DNA of 64,000 nucleotides from DATGUP01 sp035301265 (GTDB lineage: Bacteria > Bacillota > Bacilli > Bacillales > Amphibacillaceae): contig DATGUP010000003.1 in assembly GCA_035301265.1 (NCBI GenBank), forward strand, positions 490,428-554,427. The letters run 5' to 3'. Positions 1 through 9,135 of the stretch are shown here, one piece after another; the stretch's first letter is position 1, and each line of letters opens with the position of its first letter. Position numbers and translations under genes: made by a program. The notes beneath the pieces are model-generated. The model searched no databases. It had not been told where the DNA came from and was given only the letters and a program-made list of their open reading frames with translations.

Positions 1-954
1 AACACTATCTTTTTCGGTTAAAATGTTCAATATATTCTTTAATTCATGCAGCCGAAAGCTTTTTTCTCTATTTCCGGCTATTTTAACAACATATGGATGA
101 ACGCCTAGTTGTTTCTGCATTTGTACAGGACTATAGCCTTTTTGTTTTAACCGTTTAACATGGAGAATATTGCGGAACTGAAAAGCTAATAAACCGATTA
201 GAGCAAGAGGATCTTCCTTCATTTTTGCTAAATCTCTGTAAATCAATATCGCCTCATGTAAATCGCGTTCGATAACCGCATCGACGAGCTTTAACGCCGT
301 GCCGTCCATAGTATGTGATACAAGGCTATTGACAACATCTTTAGTAATGGTTCCTCCCTTTCCAACATACAAGGACAGTTTGTCAAGCTCATTCTGAACC
401 ATGTATAAATCTGTCGACAGTTTTTCTTCCAATATAACGAATGCATCTTGAGCAATTGTAACCTGCATGCTATCAGCTAAATGCTTAAGCCATTGTCGTA
501 AATCGCTTGGTTTTACCGGTTTGCATTCAGCAATAGTCCCTTTCTTTTTTAATTGTTTACTTATTTTTTTCCGTTCATCTATTTTCTCAAAATATCCGAT
601 CATCATAATGACCGAATAGTCAACCGGGTTGTCAAGATATGTTTGTAACTTAGCTAGATCATGTGAAAATGGAAGCTTGTCCGGCTTTGTTTGCAAAAAG
701 ACTGGGTTTTCAGCAATGATCAGTTTTTTATCACCAAAGAACGGGTATGTTTCCGCATCGCGCACGACATCTTGAATGGGCACTTCTCTTAAATCATATG
801 TCGAAACATTTTCAACGTCTTCAACGGGCAAAAGCGCTTTTTTAATCTGTTTCTTTAAATGGTGAATGAAATAATTTTCCGTTCCATATAATAAGTACAC
901 TGGTGAAATTTGCTGCTTCTTTATTTGCTGTAAAACATCCATATACGATGCCAT
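1..954 (-). CDS. holA: DNA polymerase III delta subunit (3' end beyond window)
   Basis: The delta subunit of the clamp loader opens the beta sliding clamp and helps load it at primer-template junctions. I translated the minus strand from the ATG at 954 and found an open frame running off the left edge. It begins MASYMDVLQQIKK and has the family's YLLYGTE motif near residue 20, followed by a long stretch typical of delta subunits. About 318 residues are present, against roughly 345 in Bacillus, so about 30 C-terminal residues are missing. A GGGGTGAAG Shine-Dalgarno lies just upstream. It is divergent from yqzM and next to the comE operon, as in B. subtilis. Confidence 0.93.
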   Translation of the reverse strand, partial: MASYMDVLQQIKKQQISPVYLLYGTENYFIHHLKKQIKKALLPVEDVENVSTYDLREVPIQDVVRDAETYPFFGDKKLIIAENPVFLQTKPDKLPFSHDLAKLQTYLDNPVDYSVIMMIGYFEKIDERKKISKQLKKKGTIAECKPVKPSDLRQWLKHLADSMQVTIAQDAFVILEEKLSTDLYMVQNELDKLSLYVGKGGTITKDVVNSLVSHTMDGTALKLVDAVIERDLHEAILIYRDLAKMKEDPLALIGLLAFQFRNILHVKRLKQKGYSPVQMQKQLGVHPYVVKIAGNREKSFRLHELKNILNILTEKDSV

Positions 955-1024
955 TTCGCTTCACCCCAAACTATGTTATTTTCATCGTAAGGTGATGAAG
1001 AGAAAATGGCAAGAAAAATATTAT

Positions 1025-1119
1025 GAGGGGGACTTGTCTTCCCCAACTTTTAACGCCAATATCCCCCTCTTATCTATATAAACGTTTAAAATGCAGGCCT
1101 AGGAACTGCCTTTTAAACG
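1025..1119. repeat. Two inverted repeats in the holA-yqzM divergent spacer
   Basis: The 320-base divergent spacer holds two inverted repeats. One is GAGGGGGA at 1025-1032 against TCCCCCTC at 1062-1069. The other is CGTTTAAAATGCAG at 1083-1096 against CTGCCTTTTAAACG at 1106-1119, with one mismatch and a 9-base loop. Neither has a T-run, so they are not ordinary terminators. They may be operator sites or leader structures of holA. I see no gene in the rest of the spacer. Confidence 0.5.
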
Positions 1120-1273
1120 GTATTTACACGTTAGTTTGGCGTTGGTGTGATCAAAATATAGCTGTTAACTCTTTCAAAAACTGAGATTGGTTAATGTTTT
1201 ATGAACTTTTTTCATTAAAAGTGGATTTTTTCAAGCATTTATTTTATACTTAAGTTGTATAGGAGGGGTAAAC

Positions 1274-1408
1274 GTGAACGAATTTGAAAAAGATCCACAA
1301 TCCAAAAATAACGATGTCGTTGATTCCATCAAGGGATTCGGTTTTTCCTTTCTGTTTTTTGTTCTCATTTTTGCCATCGGTACCATTATCAGTGTTGTCA
1401 ACAGCTAA
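1274..1408 (+). CDS. yqzM: YqzM family small membrane protein
   Basis: This 44-residue protein starts with GTG at 1274, six bases after an AGGAGG Shine-Dalgarno at 1261-1266. The N-terminus is MNEFEKDPQSKNNDVVDS, a polar stretch of about 20 residues. A single hydrophobic segment, about residues 22-42, follows. Length, start and position between holA and comEC match YqzM of B. subtilis, which has no known function. The gene is on the strand opposite to its neighbours and ends before a bidirectional terminator shared with comEC. Confidence 0.85.
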   Translation: MNEFEKDPQSKNNDVVDSIKGFGFSFLFFVLIFAIGTIISVVNS

Positions 1409-1478
1409 TTCAGCAAAAAAGCCGAAATACCCCAATTGCAACGGTTTGTATAACAAAATGACAAAATAATGATTAAAG

Positions 1479-1506
1479 AAAGAGGCTGCTATACAGTCTC
1501 TTTTTT
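1479..1506. terminator. Bidirectional terminator between yqzM and comEC
   Basis: AAAGAGGCTG at 1479-1488 pairs with CAGTCTCTTT at 1494-1503, a 10-bp stem with one G-U pair and a 5-base loop. A T-run follows on the plus strand and an A-rich flank lies on the left. It sits between the convergent ends of yqzM and comEC. Confidence 0.75.
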
Positions 1507-1534
1507 CCTAATTTGTAAACATTGTATATATAGT

Positions 1535-3808
1535 TTATGGAAGATATTTAAAAAATGTGCCGGATTCCGCATACTGGAACCGATACTGAACCGCACCGTG
1601 TGTATCCGTGCGAAATATCTGCACCCCTGCTTTCTTCAATGTATCTAGAACATCGCTTGCTGGATGGTTGTACATATTATTTCGTCCAACCGATATAAGA
1701 GCGACTTCCGGTTCGATCCGATTTATAAACGCCGGATCGGTAGATGTTTGGCTGCCATGATGACCTACTTTTAACACATCGATCTGCAAATCTGGATATT
1801 TCTGCAATATATTCTTTTCGACTTTTTTTCCCGCATCGCCTGTAAAAAGCCATTTTTTTCCACCAATTTCCGTATAAATGATAAGTGAATTGTCATTGGC
1901 TGAATGCCAATCTTTTTCCGGAGAAAGAATATAAAAAGAATACCCACCGATAGTCATTCGTTCGGCATGATCAACACGTTGCAAACTTTTGTCTTCTTTT
2001 TGCAATACGTGCACCATGTAATCTGGAGGTTCATACAAACTGCTGACAAAAATCTGATCAACCGACATCTCTTCAATGAGATAAGGTGTACTCCCATCAT
2101 GATCCATATCCTCATGGGAAAGAAAAACAGCATCGATTTTAGCAATCCCTCGCGAATACAGATAAGGTTTTATAATTTGCTGATATACTTTATCTGTCGG
2201 ATTGTTTTCGGAAAATGAAACTTGAGCACCAGCATCAATGAAGATGACCCCTTTGCGATACGGCAATTCAAGGACATAAGCATCACCCTGACCAATGTCC
2301 AGCATGGTGACCGTTCCAACAGGTGAAAAATACGGTCTGATCGCTAATAAAACAAGGAAAACAGATATCAAGATACCATTGTAAAAAGCGTGTCGCGATT
2401 TTTTTACTTGTAAATAATACATGAATGCAAAAAATAAAATATAATAGATCACAATAACGGGAGCAGATAATGCACCTAAGATCATTGGATAAAAAGCCAT
2501 TTGATCAACGAGCTCAATAAACGCTATAAATAACCGGTGAATGGGGACAAACAATTGATCAAACAGATTAACAATAAATGTCAAAGGTGAAAATAATAAA
2601 AGCAAAAACATTGATGGTATAACAAACAATGTAAAATAAGGAACAATGACTACATTTAATAAAATAGAAAGAGGATGAAAGGTGGAAAAATAAGCTAACT
2701 GCAGCGGTAATATCATCATTTGGGATACAAAGCTAATCTGTAAAACAGAAAAAACATACGACGTACTTTGCGACAGCCATCTTCTTGACAAAAGAAGGCC
2801 GAACGTGACGAGAAAGGAAAATTGAAAACCGATATGGTAAACAATATATCGATCAACAGCTACCAGAAGAATAAACACAATACTTAAAACATCCATTGCA
2901 GTTATACGCCACTTCAATTTGTTGAATATAAGAAATAGCAAAACTGTTGTACTAGCGCGGATAACAGAAGGCTCACCCCCGGCCAAAAAAGCGTAGATCG
3001 GCAAAAAAAGTATCATGAGCCATTGCGCTTTTTCTCTTGTCAACACATTGGACTTAATCAAGATAAAATACACTAAAGCTGTTACGAGACCAACATGAAG
3101 TCCAGAAATCGCTAATAAATGGGATAAATTCCAATCTTGAAAAAGATCAATAATATCTTCATCAATATGAGAGTCATCTCCGAGCACTAAGGCATAAAAC
3201 CATGCAGCAGTTTCCGGGCTAACACGTTCATTTATATATGTCTTTAACTTAGCTCGCAAAGCAAAAATCTGTGCCAGTTTTGACGCTCCATGACATTGAA
3301 CATCTTGTTTAGAATGAAGAATCATTTGGTAGGAAATTCCTTTTGATAGCAAATGCTTTTGGTAATTAAATTGACCTGGATTTGTGCTTGATTCAGGAAT
3401 CTCAAGATCGCCCTGAACAGCACATGATGCCCCATGCTGTAATCCCGGAAACGGCTTCACCGATTGGTCATCCTTAAAAAACACGACAAGTATTTTTTGA
3501 TTGGACTGGTACGGTTGCAAGACAAAATCGAACGTTTTCGATCTGTCAATGATAGGACTCACAATCTCACCCTGTATGGAAGAATCTATGTGAGGTATCT
3601 CAGCAGGAGGGGTAAGGATAGGAATATGATAGTAAAAAAAGAGGAAACAAATCAAGGAGAAAAGGATGGGGAGCTTCCCGAGCCGCTTCATAACATATAG
3701 ACTGAGCAGTACCCAAAAAAACAAAATACAACATAAATAACTCTCAAAGATCACTGCGATCCCGCTGGCTGCAGTTGCTAGAGCGGGAATATGCCAATAT
3801 CCTTTCAC
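1535..3808 (-). CDS. comEC: DNA uptake channel ComEC/Rec2
   Basis: ComEC is the polytopic membrane protein that carries single-stranded DNA across the membrane during transformation. The roughly 757-residue product has N-terminal membrane segments with the DUF4131 region. The Competence domain follows, with LLAISGLHVGL near residue 230 and many membrane segments. The C-terminus is a metallo-beta-lactamase-like domain with HEDMDHDG near residue 560 and VGHHGS further on. The usual length is about 770. I place the start at the GTG at 3808, because the GTG at 3817 forms part of the Shine-Dalgarno GGGTGA. It is the third gene of comEA-comEB-comEC. Confidence 0.95.
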   Translation of the reverse strand: MKGYWHIPALATAASGIAVIFESYLCCILFFWVLLSLYVMKRLGKLPILFSLICFLFFYYHIPILTPPAEIPHIDSSIQGEIVSPIIDRSKTFDFVLQPYQSNQKILVVFFKDDQSVKPFPGLQHGASCAVQGDLEIPESSTNPGQFNYQKHLLSKGISYQMILHSKQDVQCHGASKLAQIFALRAKLKTYINERVSPETAAWFYALVLGDDSHIDEDIIDLFQDWNLSHLLAISGLHVGLVTALVYFILIKSNVLTREKAQWLMILFLPIYAFLAGGEPSVIRASTTVLLFLIFNKLKWRITAMDVLSIVFILLVAVDRYIVYHIGFQFSFLVTFGLLLSRRWLSQSTSYVFSVLQISFVSQMMILPLQLAYFSTFHPLSILLNVVIVPYFTLFVIPSMFLLLLFSPLTFIVNLFDQLFVPIHRLFIAFIELVDQMAFYPMILGALSAPVIVIYYILFFAFMYYLQVKKSRHAFYNGILISVFLVLLAIRPYFSPVGTVTMLDIGQGDAYVLELPYRKGVIFIDAGAQVSFSENNPTDKVYQQIIKPYLYSRGIAKIDAVFLSHEDMDHDGSTPYLIEEMSVDQIFVSSLYEPPDYMVHVLQKEDKSLQRVDHAERMTIGGYSFYILSPEKDWHSANDNSLIIYTEIGGKKWLFTGDAGKKVEKNILQKYPDLQIDVLKVGHHGSQTSTDPAFINRIEPEVALISVGRNNMYNHPASDVLDTLKKAGVQIFRTDTHGAVQYRFQYAESGTFFKYLP

Positions 3809-3827
3809 AATATTCACCCATTATGTG

Positions 3828-4397
3828 TTAAAGGTTTATATTAAACAATGCTTCTGCCTCTTTCTTAAAATTATCATAATATGTATTATCCCTCGTGTGT
3901 GATTTTAACTCAGCAAGCAACCGTTTGACATAGGCTGCTTTTTCATGTGCCTTCATATCCAATGCAACATGCGTTAATTTAACTTTTTTCACCTTGACCC
4001 CGGCCTCTTTAAATAGCTCTACAGCATATGGATGATTGCGATAATCTTCCGCATAATACACTGCTTTAATACCGCTTTGAATAATCTGTTTACAACATTG
4101 CAGGCAAGGAAAATGTGTCACATACATTTCTGCTTTTTCAGTTGGGACACCGAATTTGGCACATTGCAACAAAGCGTTTGCCTCGGCGTGAACCGTCCGG
4201 ACACAATGTCCATCGATCACATAACAACCTTCGTCAATACAATGCACACTTCCGGAAACACTGCCATTATAACCACCGGCGATTATACGTTTATCTCTGA
4301 CAACAGTTGCCCCAACCATCAATCGCGTACATGTACTTCTTAGTGCAAGTAAATGGCTCTGTGCCATAAAATATTGGTCCCAGGAAATCCTCTCCAT
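3828..4397 (-). CDS. comEB: ComEB, dCMP deaminase family protein
   Basis: This zinc-dependent deaminase-family protein belongs to the competence operon. In B. subtilis it is not essential for transformation but is needed for polar localisation of ComGA. Visible ligands are H70-A-E with catalytic glutamate E72, and the P-C-L-Q-C pair C98 and C101. The N-terminus MERISWDQYFMAQSHLLALR is nearly that of B. subtilis ComEB, and the length of 189 agrees. The ATG at 4397 is eight bases from AAAGGAG. A GTG one codon upstream is possible but closer than ideal. Confidence 0.95.
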   Translation of the reverse strand: MERISWDQYFMAQSHLLALRSTCTRLMVGATVVRDKRIIAGGYNGSVSGSVHCIDEGCYVIDGHCVRTVHAEANALLQCAKFGVPTEKAEMYVTHFPCLQCCKQIIQSGIKAVYYAEDYRNHPYAVELFKEAGVKVKKVKLTHVALDMKAHEKAAYVKRLLAELKSHTRDNTYYDNFKKEAEALFNINL

Positions 4398-4443
4398 CAC
4401 GATTACTCCTTTATATTATATTTACCAATAATGCGCCAATCCT

Positions 4444-5022
4444 CTATGGAATTTGCACATCTTCTTTTATATGATCAAGCGTTTTCTCACCAATCCCCGA
4501 TACTTCGAGCAAATCTTCAAGCGTTTGAAAATACCCGTGTTCTTCTCGGTATTGAATGATGGCTTCTGCTTTAGACGGACCGATGCCGTTTAATGTTTCA
4601 ATTTCTTCCTGTGTTGCTTCATTGATGCGCATTTTAGCAGGCTGATCATCCCTAAGTCCATCCGCTTCTAGCTGGCTGTCATCACCTATTTTTGGTATGA
4701 AAATGACCATTTCATCATAAACTTTTTTCGCAAGATTGACTGCTGATTCATCAGCATCTTCCGTAAAGCCACCTGCCATTTCCAATACATCGTGAACACG
4801 AGATGCAATCGGAACATCATAAACACCAGGTTTTATAACTTCTCCCTTAACATCTACAATCGCGTATTCATCGTTTGATTCGTCTTTTCGCTCATCATCG
4901 GATACATCCGTTGTCGAAACCTTTGTGAATTCTTCCGTTTCATCCTTGTCAATAAAAAAGATAATAATAAACATGGCAAAAATCGCAAGAAAAAATGCAC
5001 TTTTTTTGAGGAGGTTAACCAA
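4444..5022 (-). CDS. comEA: Competence DNA receptor ComEA
   Basis: ComEA is the membrane-anchored double-stranded DNA receptor for transformation. The 192-residue product has one N-terminal membrane segment (about residues 9-24) and an acidic linker. An SLBB-type domain follows near residues 52-105 (VDVKGEVIKPGVYDV). Two helix-hairpin-helix motifs near residues 132-190 (LNGIGPSKAEAI and VSGIGEKTL) bind DNA. The start is TTG at 5022 with AAGGAAGTG upstream. It heads the comE operon. No clear ComK box was found upstream. Confidence 0.95.
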   Translation of the reverse strand: MVNLLKKSAFFLAIFAMFIIIFFIDKDETEEFTKVSTTDVSDDERKDESNDEYAIVDVKGEVIKPGVYDVPIASRVHDVLEMAGGFTEDADESAVNLAKKVYDEMVIFIPKIGDDSQLEADGLRDDQPAKMRINEATQEEIETLNGIGPSKAEAIIQYREEHGYFQTLEDLLEVSGIGEKTLDHIKEDVQIP

Positions 5023-5381
5023 TGAGGGTCACTTCCTTATATAGAAGGTGGAAGGGGAAATGCAGCAGGTTATTTATGTAGCTATTATAAAGCGTTCGCT
5101 TAGTTTTGACAAATTTGCTTAAAAACTAAAACTTAATCTTTTTGAACTTTTTTTCGATGATAATAAAAATTTGCTCGGCTATTTCCATTGAATTTTTTAT
5201 TTTTTGTTGGATACGGACTGTGAATTCCATAAATCCTAAAAAACAATGCTGAAGCTAGGATTCGCTCGCTTATTTCCCCTTCCCCCTTATGCGGTACCAC
5301 TCATGCATGCGACTATGAACATTAAAGAACAATTTAACAGATCATAAAAAGCATCGTGCTGATTGTCGATACATCTCTATA
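5023..5381. other. Gene-free spacer between comEA and rsfS
   Basis: This AT-rich 359-base spacer holds the comEA promoter region and a short inverted repeat (AATCCTA with TAGGATT near 5230-5263). No open frame longer than a few tens of codons was convincing. In B. subtilis the methyltransferase gene yqeM and the divergent comER lie here, and neither is present. Confidence 0.6.
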
Positions 5382-5738
5382 TTACCCTTTCTGGACCGCG
5401 CTTAAAGTTAGCCGCGGAGCATCACCCCAGAGACGTTCCAAATTATAGTAATCGCGTTCATCTTGATGGAATATATGACATACAACATCATCAATATCAA
5501 TCAAAACCCAACGCGCCTGTTCCAACCCTTCCATGCGCTTGATGTCAATTCCGTTTTCAGCCATCGTTTCTTTCAATGCCATAGCTATAGCTTGTACCTG
5601 TCGTTCATTAGTACCATGACAGATTAAAAAATAATCAGCTACTAATGATACATTCCGCATGTCCAATGCGATAATATTTTGACCCTTTCTATCATCACAG
5701 GCTTGGGCTAGTTGTTGTACAATTTCCTTACCGTCCAT
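5382..5738 (-). CDS. rsfS: Ribosomal silencing factor RsfS (YqeL)
   Basis: RsfS binds ribosomal protein L14 and blocks joining of the 30S and 50S subunits when nutrients are short. The 118-residue product is full length for the family. It carries the signatures VADYFLICHGTNERQVQAIA and, near the C-terminus, DYYNLERLWGDA. The ATG at 5738 follows GGAGGGCATTAATAT, and the Shine-Dalgarno lies inside the last codons of yqeK. The two genes are therefore tightly coupled. Confidence 0.95.
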   Translation of the reverse strand: MDGKEIVQQLAQACDDRKGQNIIALDMRNVSLVADYFLICHGTNERQVQAIAMALKETMAENGIDIKRMEGLEQARWVLIDIDDVVCHIFHQDERDYYNLERLWGDAPRLTLSAVQKG

Positions 5739-5741
5739 ATA

Positions 5742-6314
5742 TTAATGCCCTCCATTTACATATTTCGTTAAATCATTATACGCATAAAAAGTGTCCGGAT
5801 AAACCATTGCTTGTTTGTCTATCAAGTGTCGAATCGTATTGCGAAGAGCAAGCCAAGTTGCTTCGCATAGATCGCGCTGTGCAGCTTTTCTTACATTGTC
5901 TACACCGGGAAAATCTCTTGCCGGTTCAATGTAATCAGCCAAAAAAATTATCATATCACATGTTGTCATACCCGCTCTTCCAGTTGTATGATAGCGGATA
6001 GCATTCAACACTCTTCGGTCCGTTATACCTTGTTCTTGCTCCATTAATAAAGCACCTACAGGACCATGCCAAAGTTCGTGGTGAAATGTTAGTAAGTCAT
6101 CTGGTAAATCGCTGTTTAAAATCCAATGTTTAAGTTTGCCCGGTGGATCATTTTTTGCGACGTCATGAAGAATCGCTGCAAGTTGAACCGCTTCTTGCGG
6201 TTCGTTGTAACGTTCGGCTAGTATTTGAGCCGTTTCAGCCACACGCATGGTATGCGCAAATCTTTCTTCTGTTAAACGCGACTTGACAAGAGCAATTGCT
6301 TCACTTTTATTCAT
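5742..6314 (-). CDS. yqeK: HD-domain nucleotide hydrolase YqeK
   Basis: YqeK belongs to the bis(5'-nucleosyl)-tetraphosphatase (symmetrical) family of HD-domain hydrolases, thought to cleave Ap4A-type alarmones. The 190-residue protein shows a metal-binding HD pair in HDVAKNDPPG near residue 50 and further histidines in FHHELWHGPVGA and RYHTTG. It overlaps the end of nadD by 8 bases and precedes rsfS by 3, so it sits inside one operon. The family is certain; the substrate is known only from homologues. Confidence 0.92.
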   Translation of the reverse strand: MNKSEAIALVKSRLTEERFAHTMRVAETAQILAERYNEPQEAVQLAAILHDVAKNDPPGKLKHWILNSDLPDDLLTFHHELWHGPVGALLMEQEQGITDRRVLNAIRYHTTGRAGMTTCDMIIFLADYIEPARDFPGVDNVRKAAQRDLCEATWLALRNTIRHLIDKQAMVYPDTFYAYNDLTKYVNGGH

Positions 6315-6870
6315 ATAACCGTTTCTCCTTGATATATTTTTCTACTTTTTCCGGTACCCAATATTTAATGGACCAGCCATTTTCTAATCGTCTTCGGAGC
6401 ATGGTTGACGATACATCGATTTCAGGAACATCTACCTCAACGATTGGAAATGTAGTTTTCAACGTATATCCTGGCCGCTTAACACCGACAAACGTCACCA
6501 TTTCCATCAGTTCGTTTATTTTATACCAATTGGGTAAATAGTCCACCATATCAGCACCAATAATGAAATAAAATTTCGTATTTGGATACATCGCTTTTAA
6601 ATGAACCATTGTATCGATCGTATATGATTTTTCTCGACGGTTCGCTTCTACTCGATTCAGTTTAAAATATCGGTTGTCGGCGATTGCTTTTTCCAACATG
6701 ATCACCCGATCTTGAATTCCCGATAACGCCTGTTGTTTGTGTGGAGGTTTATACGTCGGGATGAACCATATTTCCGCTAAATCCATAGCTATACGGACTT
6801 CTTCAGCTACGATCAAATGTCCAATATGTGGGGGGTCAAATGTACCTCCAAGAATTCCGACATGTTTCAT
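6307..6870 (-). CDS. nadD: Nicotinate-nucleotide adenylyltransferase
   Basis: NadD joins nicotinate mononucleotide and ATP to give deamido-NAD. The nucleotidyltransferase motif GGTFDPPHIGHL lies near residues 6-17, and the second ATP-binding motif VSSTMLRRRL is near residue 160. I choose the ATG at 6870, six bases after AAGGAG, giving 187 residues. A frame five codons longer exists, but its start has no ribosome site. The product feeds ammonia-dependent NadE, which is also in this window (52487-53242). Confidence 0.95.
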   Translation of the reverse strand: MKHVGILGGTFDPPHIGHLIVAEEVRIAMDLAEIWFIPTYKPPHKQQALSGIQDRVIMLEKAIADNRYFKLNRVEANRREKSYTIDTMVHLKAMYPNTKFYFIIGADMVDYLPNWYKINELMEMVTFVGVKRPGYTLKTTFPIVEVDVPEIDVSSTMLRRRLENGWSIKYWVPEKVEKYIKEKRLYE

Positions 6871-6881
6871 AATATTCTCCT

Positions 6882-7172
6882 TCATGGCAGCTCGATTTGT
6901 TTGTTATCAGTCGATTCTTTGTACAGGACAATATTCTTGCCAATAATCTGCACTAATTCCGAACCGGTATCAGTAGCTAATTTTTCCGCCACGACTTCTT
7001 TGTCTTCTAAACAATTTTGAAGAACACTCACTTTGATCAACTCACGTTTTTCTAAAGCATCGTCTATTTGTTTAATCATATTATCAGTTACACCTGTTTT
7101 GCCAACTTGAAAAATCGGTTTAATATGATTAGCCTGGGCGCGTAGAAATCGTTTTTGTTTTCCAGATAACAT
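6882..7172 (-). CDS. yhbY: CRM-domain RNA-binding protein YhbY/YqeI
   Basis: This 96-residue protein is a single CRM domain that binds pre-50S ribosomal RNA and is linked to ribosome assembly. It shows the family's LRAQANHIKPIFQVGKTG stretch near residues 10-27 and RELIKVSVLQN near residue 43. It lies between aroE and nadD in the order seen in B. subtilis (yqeI), near the ribosome-assembly GTPase yqeH. Confidence 0.93.
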   Translation of the reverse strand: MLSGKQKRFLRAQANHIKPIFQVGKTGVTDNMIKQIDDALEKRELIKVSVLQNCLEDKEVVAEKLATDTGSELVQIIGKNIVLYKESTDNKQIELP

Positions 7173-7176
7173 TTTG

Positions 7177-8019
7177 TCATGCCTCCAATTTTAATTGCAA
7201 TTGATCTTCGCAGCCACTTACAGAAACGGATGTGCCTGTCCATAGTTCAAATGCAAGCTGAGCCTGGTATAAAAGCATCGTATGGCCAGAAAAGATCTGT
7301 GCACCAGATAATTGCGCCTGTTTTAAAAATGCTGTTGTGAGCGGACGATATACAATGTCACTTGCAACACTTCCTGCTTTTAGATTATGACAAGAGATAA
7401 CAGTTTTTTCGGTATTTGGGTACATCCCTACCGAAGTTGTCTGGATGATCATGTCATAACGATTCAACCGTTTCTCCACATGTTTTAGCGTATTGATCAC
7501 TGTTTGGGTCGGCTTTTTATTAAGGTCAGCAACTATTGCTTCGGCATGATCAATCGTGCGGTTTGCCATGTCAACATAGCGAAATCCTTCATCTGTTAGA
7601 GCATCATAAATAGCTCGAGCAGCTCCGCCGGCACCGATGAGCACAATGTTTATCATTTTATCCGCAGCCAAACGAGGAAAATATTTTTTAAAAGCACGTA
7701 TATATCCTCTTCCATCTGTATTATAACCTTTCCATTTTCCATTAACGTTAACGACAGTATTGACCGCACCAATACGTTCAGCCGCTGGATCCAAACAGTC
7801 TAGAAAAGGGATGATCGTCCGTTTGTAAGGCACTGTTACGTTAAATCCATCCACCTTTTGCTTTTTCAATTCGGCAAGTTTATTAGATATTCGGCTCGGT
7901 TTAGTTTCCCAAATCGTATAACTTCCCGACAAACCCGATCTTTGCAAAAATGTTTCATGAATCCATGGCGATAACGAGTGACTAGCAGGATAGCCGATTA
8001 AACCTAAGCGATACCCCAT
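7177..8019 (-). CDS. aroE: Shikimate dehydrogenase
   Basis: AroE reduces 3-dehydroshikimate to shikimate with NADPH in aromatic amino acid synthesis. The 280-residue product shows the substrate-binding start IGYPASHSLSPWIHE, catalytic lysine in NVTVPYK near residue 65, and the NADP loop GAGGAARA near residue 130. Aspartate in NTDGRG near residue 100 is also expected in the active site. It is a full-length member of the yqeG-yqeH-aroE-yhbY-nadD-yqeK-rsfS operon. Confidence 0.96.
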   Translation of the reverse strand: MGYRLGLIGYPASHSLSPWIHETFLQRSGLSGSYTIWETKPSRISNKLAELKKQKVDGFNVTVPYKRTIIPFLDCLDPAAERIGAVNTVVNVNGKWKGYNTDGRGYIRAFKKYFPRLAADKMINIVLIGAGGAARAIYDALTDEGFRYVDMANRTIDHAEAIVADLNKKPTQTVINTLKHVEKRLNRYDMIIQTTSVGMYPNTEKTVISCHNLKAGSVASDIVYRPLTTAFLKQAQLSGAQIFSGHTMLLYQAQLAFELWTGTSVSVSGCEDQLQLKLEA

Positions 8020-8032
8020 GTATACAACCCCC

Positions 8033-9133
8033 CTATACTAAAGCTTTTCGCAATGTGGCTGGGATTCCTTCGGGTGTATGGGCTTGAACAGTCAGATGGC
8101 CATCAACCATACTCACCCACCCTAATCCCGGAAAAACGATATCTGTTTTACCATCCTTAATTTTATATGCTTCAGCCGTCAAGTCAGGCCACGTGTTAAG
8201 TGTCCCTTGGTTTGGTGGAGATAATAAACCGCCTTTGTGCTTTGCATATAAATCATCTGCTTTTTCTAGCTTTGTTCGATGAATCGGCAGTTGATTAGAA
8301 AAATAACAAACAAATGACTGTTGTAAACCCGTTAAAAAGTCTAAACGGGCCAATCCACCAAAAAATAATGTCTGTCCGGGATTAAGTTGATAAATCCGCG
8401 GTTTGATTTCTTTATCGGGAATGATTAATTTCAAATCCGCCTTTGATACATAATGAACGAATTGTTTTCTGTTGACGATTCCCGGAGTGTCAACCAAGAA
8501 CGATCGTTCATCGAGTGGAATTTTAATAAATCCAAGCGTTGTTCCAGGAAAGTAACTTGTTGTAATCGCATGCTTTAAGCCTGTCGATTGCTCAATCAGC
8601 GTATTGATAAATGTTGATTTTCCTACATTCGTTGTTCCAACAATATAAACATCTTCTTGATTGCGAACATTTTCTAATGCCTTTCCTAATTCAGCGATCC
8701 CATGTCTTTTAGTAGACGAGATAAGAAACACATCTAAAACTTTGATGCCACTTTCTTTTGCCTTAGCGCGTAGCCAATTTTCTAACTTTCGTTTATTGAT
8801 CGATTTTGGCAGCAAATCCACCTTATTAGCTACAAGAATAATCGGATTATCCCCTGTAATACATGGCAAACCGTTTATAAGTGTACCATCTACATCAAAA
8901 ACATCAATAATATGAACAATCAGGCCATTGGTTTTTCTGATCGATGCGATCATGTTTAAAAAATCATCGTCCGCAATCGACACATCTTGAACTTCATTGT
9001 AATGTTTAAGTCGAAAGCAACGTTGGCATAAAACATTTTCTCTGTTGAGTGCCGATTTTGGTGTGTAGCCTACGCTCTCTTTATCCGTTGTTTGGATACG
9101 AACACCGCAGCCCCCGCAATATATATGGTCCAC
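8033..9133 (-). CDS. yqeH: Circularly permuted GTPase YqeH
   Basis: YqeH is a GTPase for 30S subunit assembly. A zinc finger (CGGCG near residue 6 and CQRCF near residue 36) precedes a GTPase domain with permuted motif order: NKVD (G4) first, then GTTNVGKST (G1) and DTPG (G3). The C-terminal part resembles an RNA-binding domain. I place the start at the GTG at 9133, seven bases after GGGAGG. The ATG at 9139 is only one base from that site. The resulting 366 residues equal B. subtilis YqeH. Confidence 0.94.
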   Translation of the reverse strand: MDHIYCGGCGVRIQTTDKESVGYTPKSALNRENVLCQRCFRLKHYNEVQDVSIADDDFLNMIASIRKTNGLIVHIIDVFDVDGTLINGLPCITGDNPIILVANKVDLLPKSINKRKLENWLRAKAKESGIKVLDVFLISSTKRHGIAELGKALENVRNQEDVYIVGTTNVGKSTFINTLIEQSTGLKHAITTSYFPGTTLGFIKIPLDERSFLVDTPGIVNRKQFVHYVSKADLKLIIPDKEIKPRIYQLNPGQTLFFGGLARLDFLTGLQQSFVCYFSNQLPIHRTKLEKADDLYAKHKGGLLSPPNQGTLNTWPDLTAEAYKIKDGKTDIVFPGLGWVSMVDGHLTVQAHTPEGIPATLRKALV

Positions 9134-9135
9134 TG

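Noticed and set aside
5090..5150. Possible ComK box upstream of comEA
   Set aside because: A-runs and T-runs are present, but none has the AAAA-5-TTTT spacing of an AT-box pair. The region is simply AT-rich.
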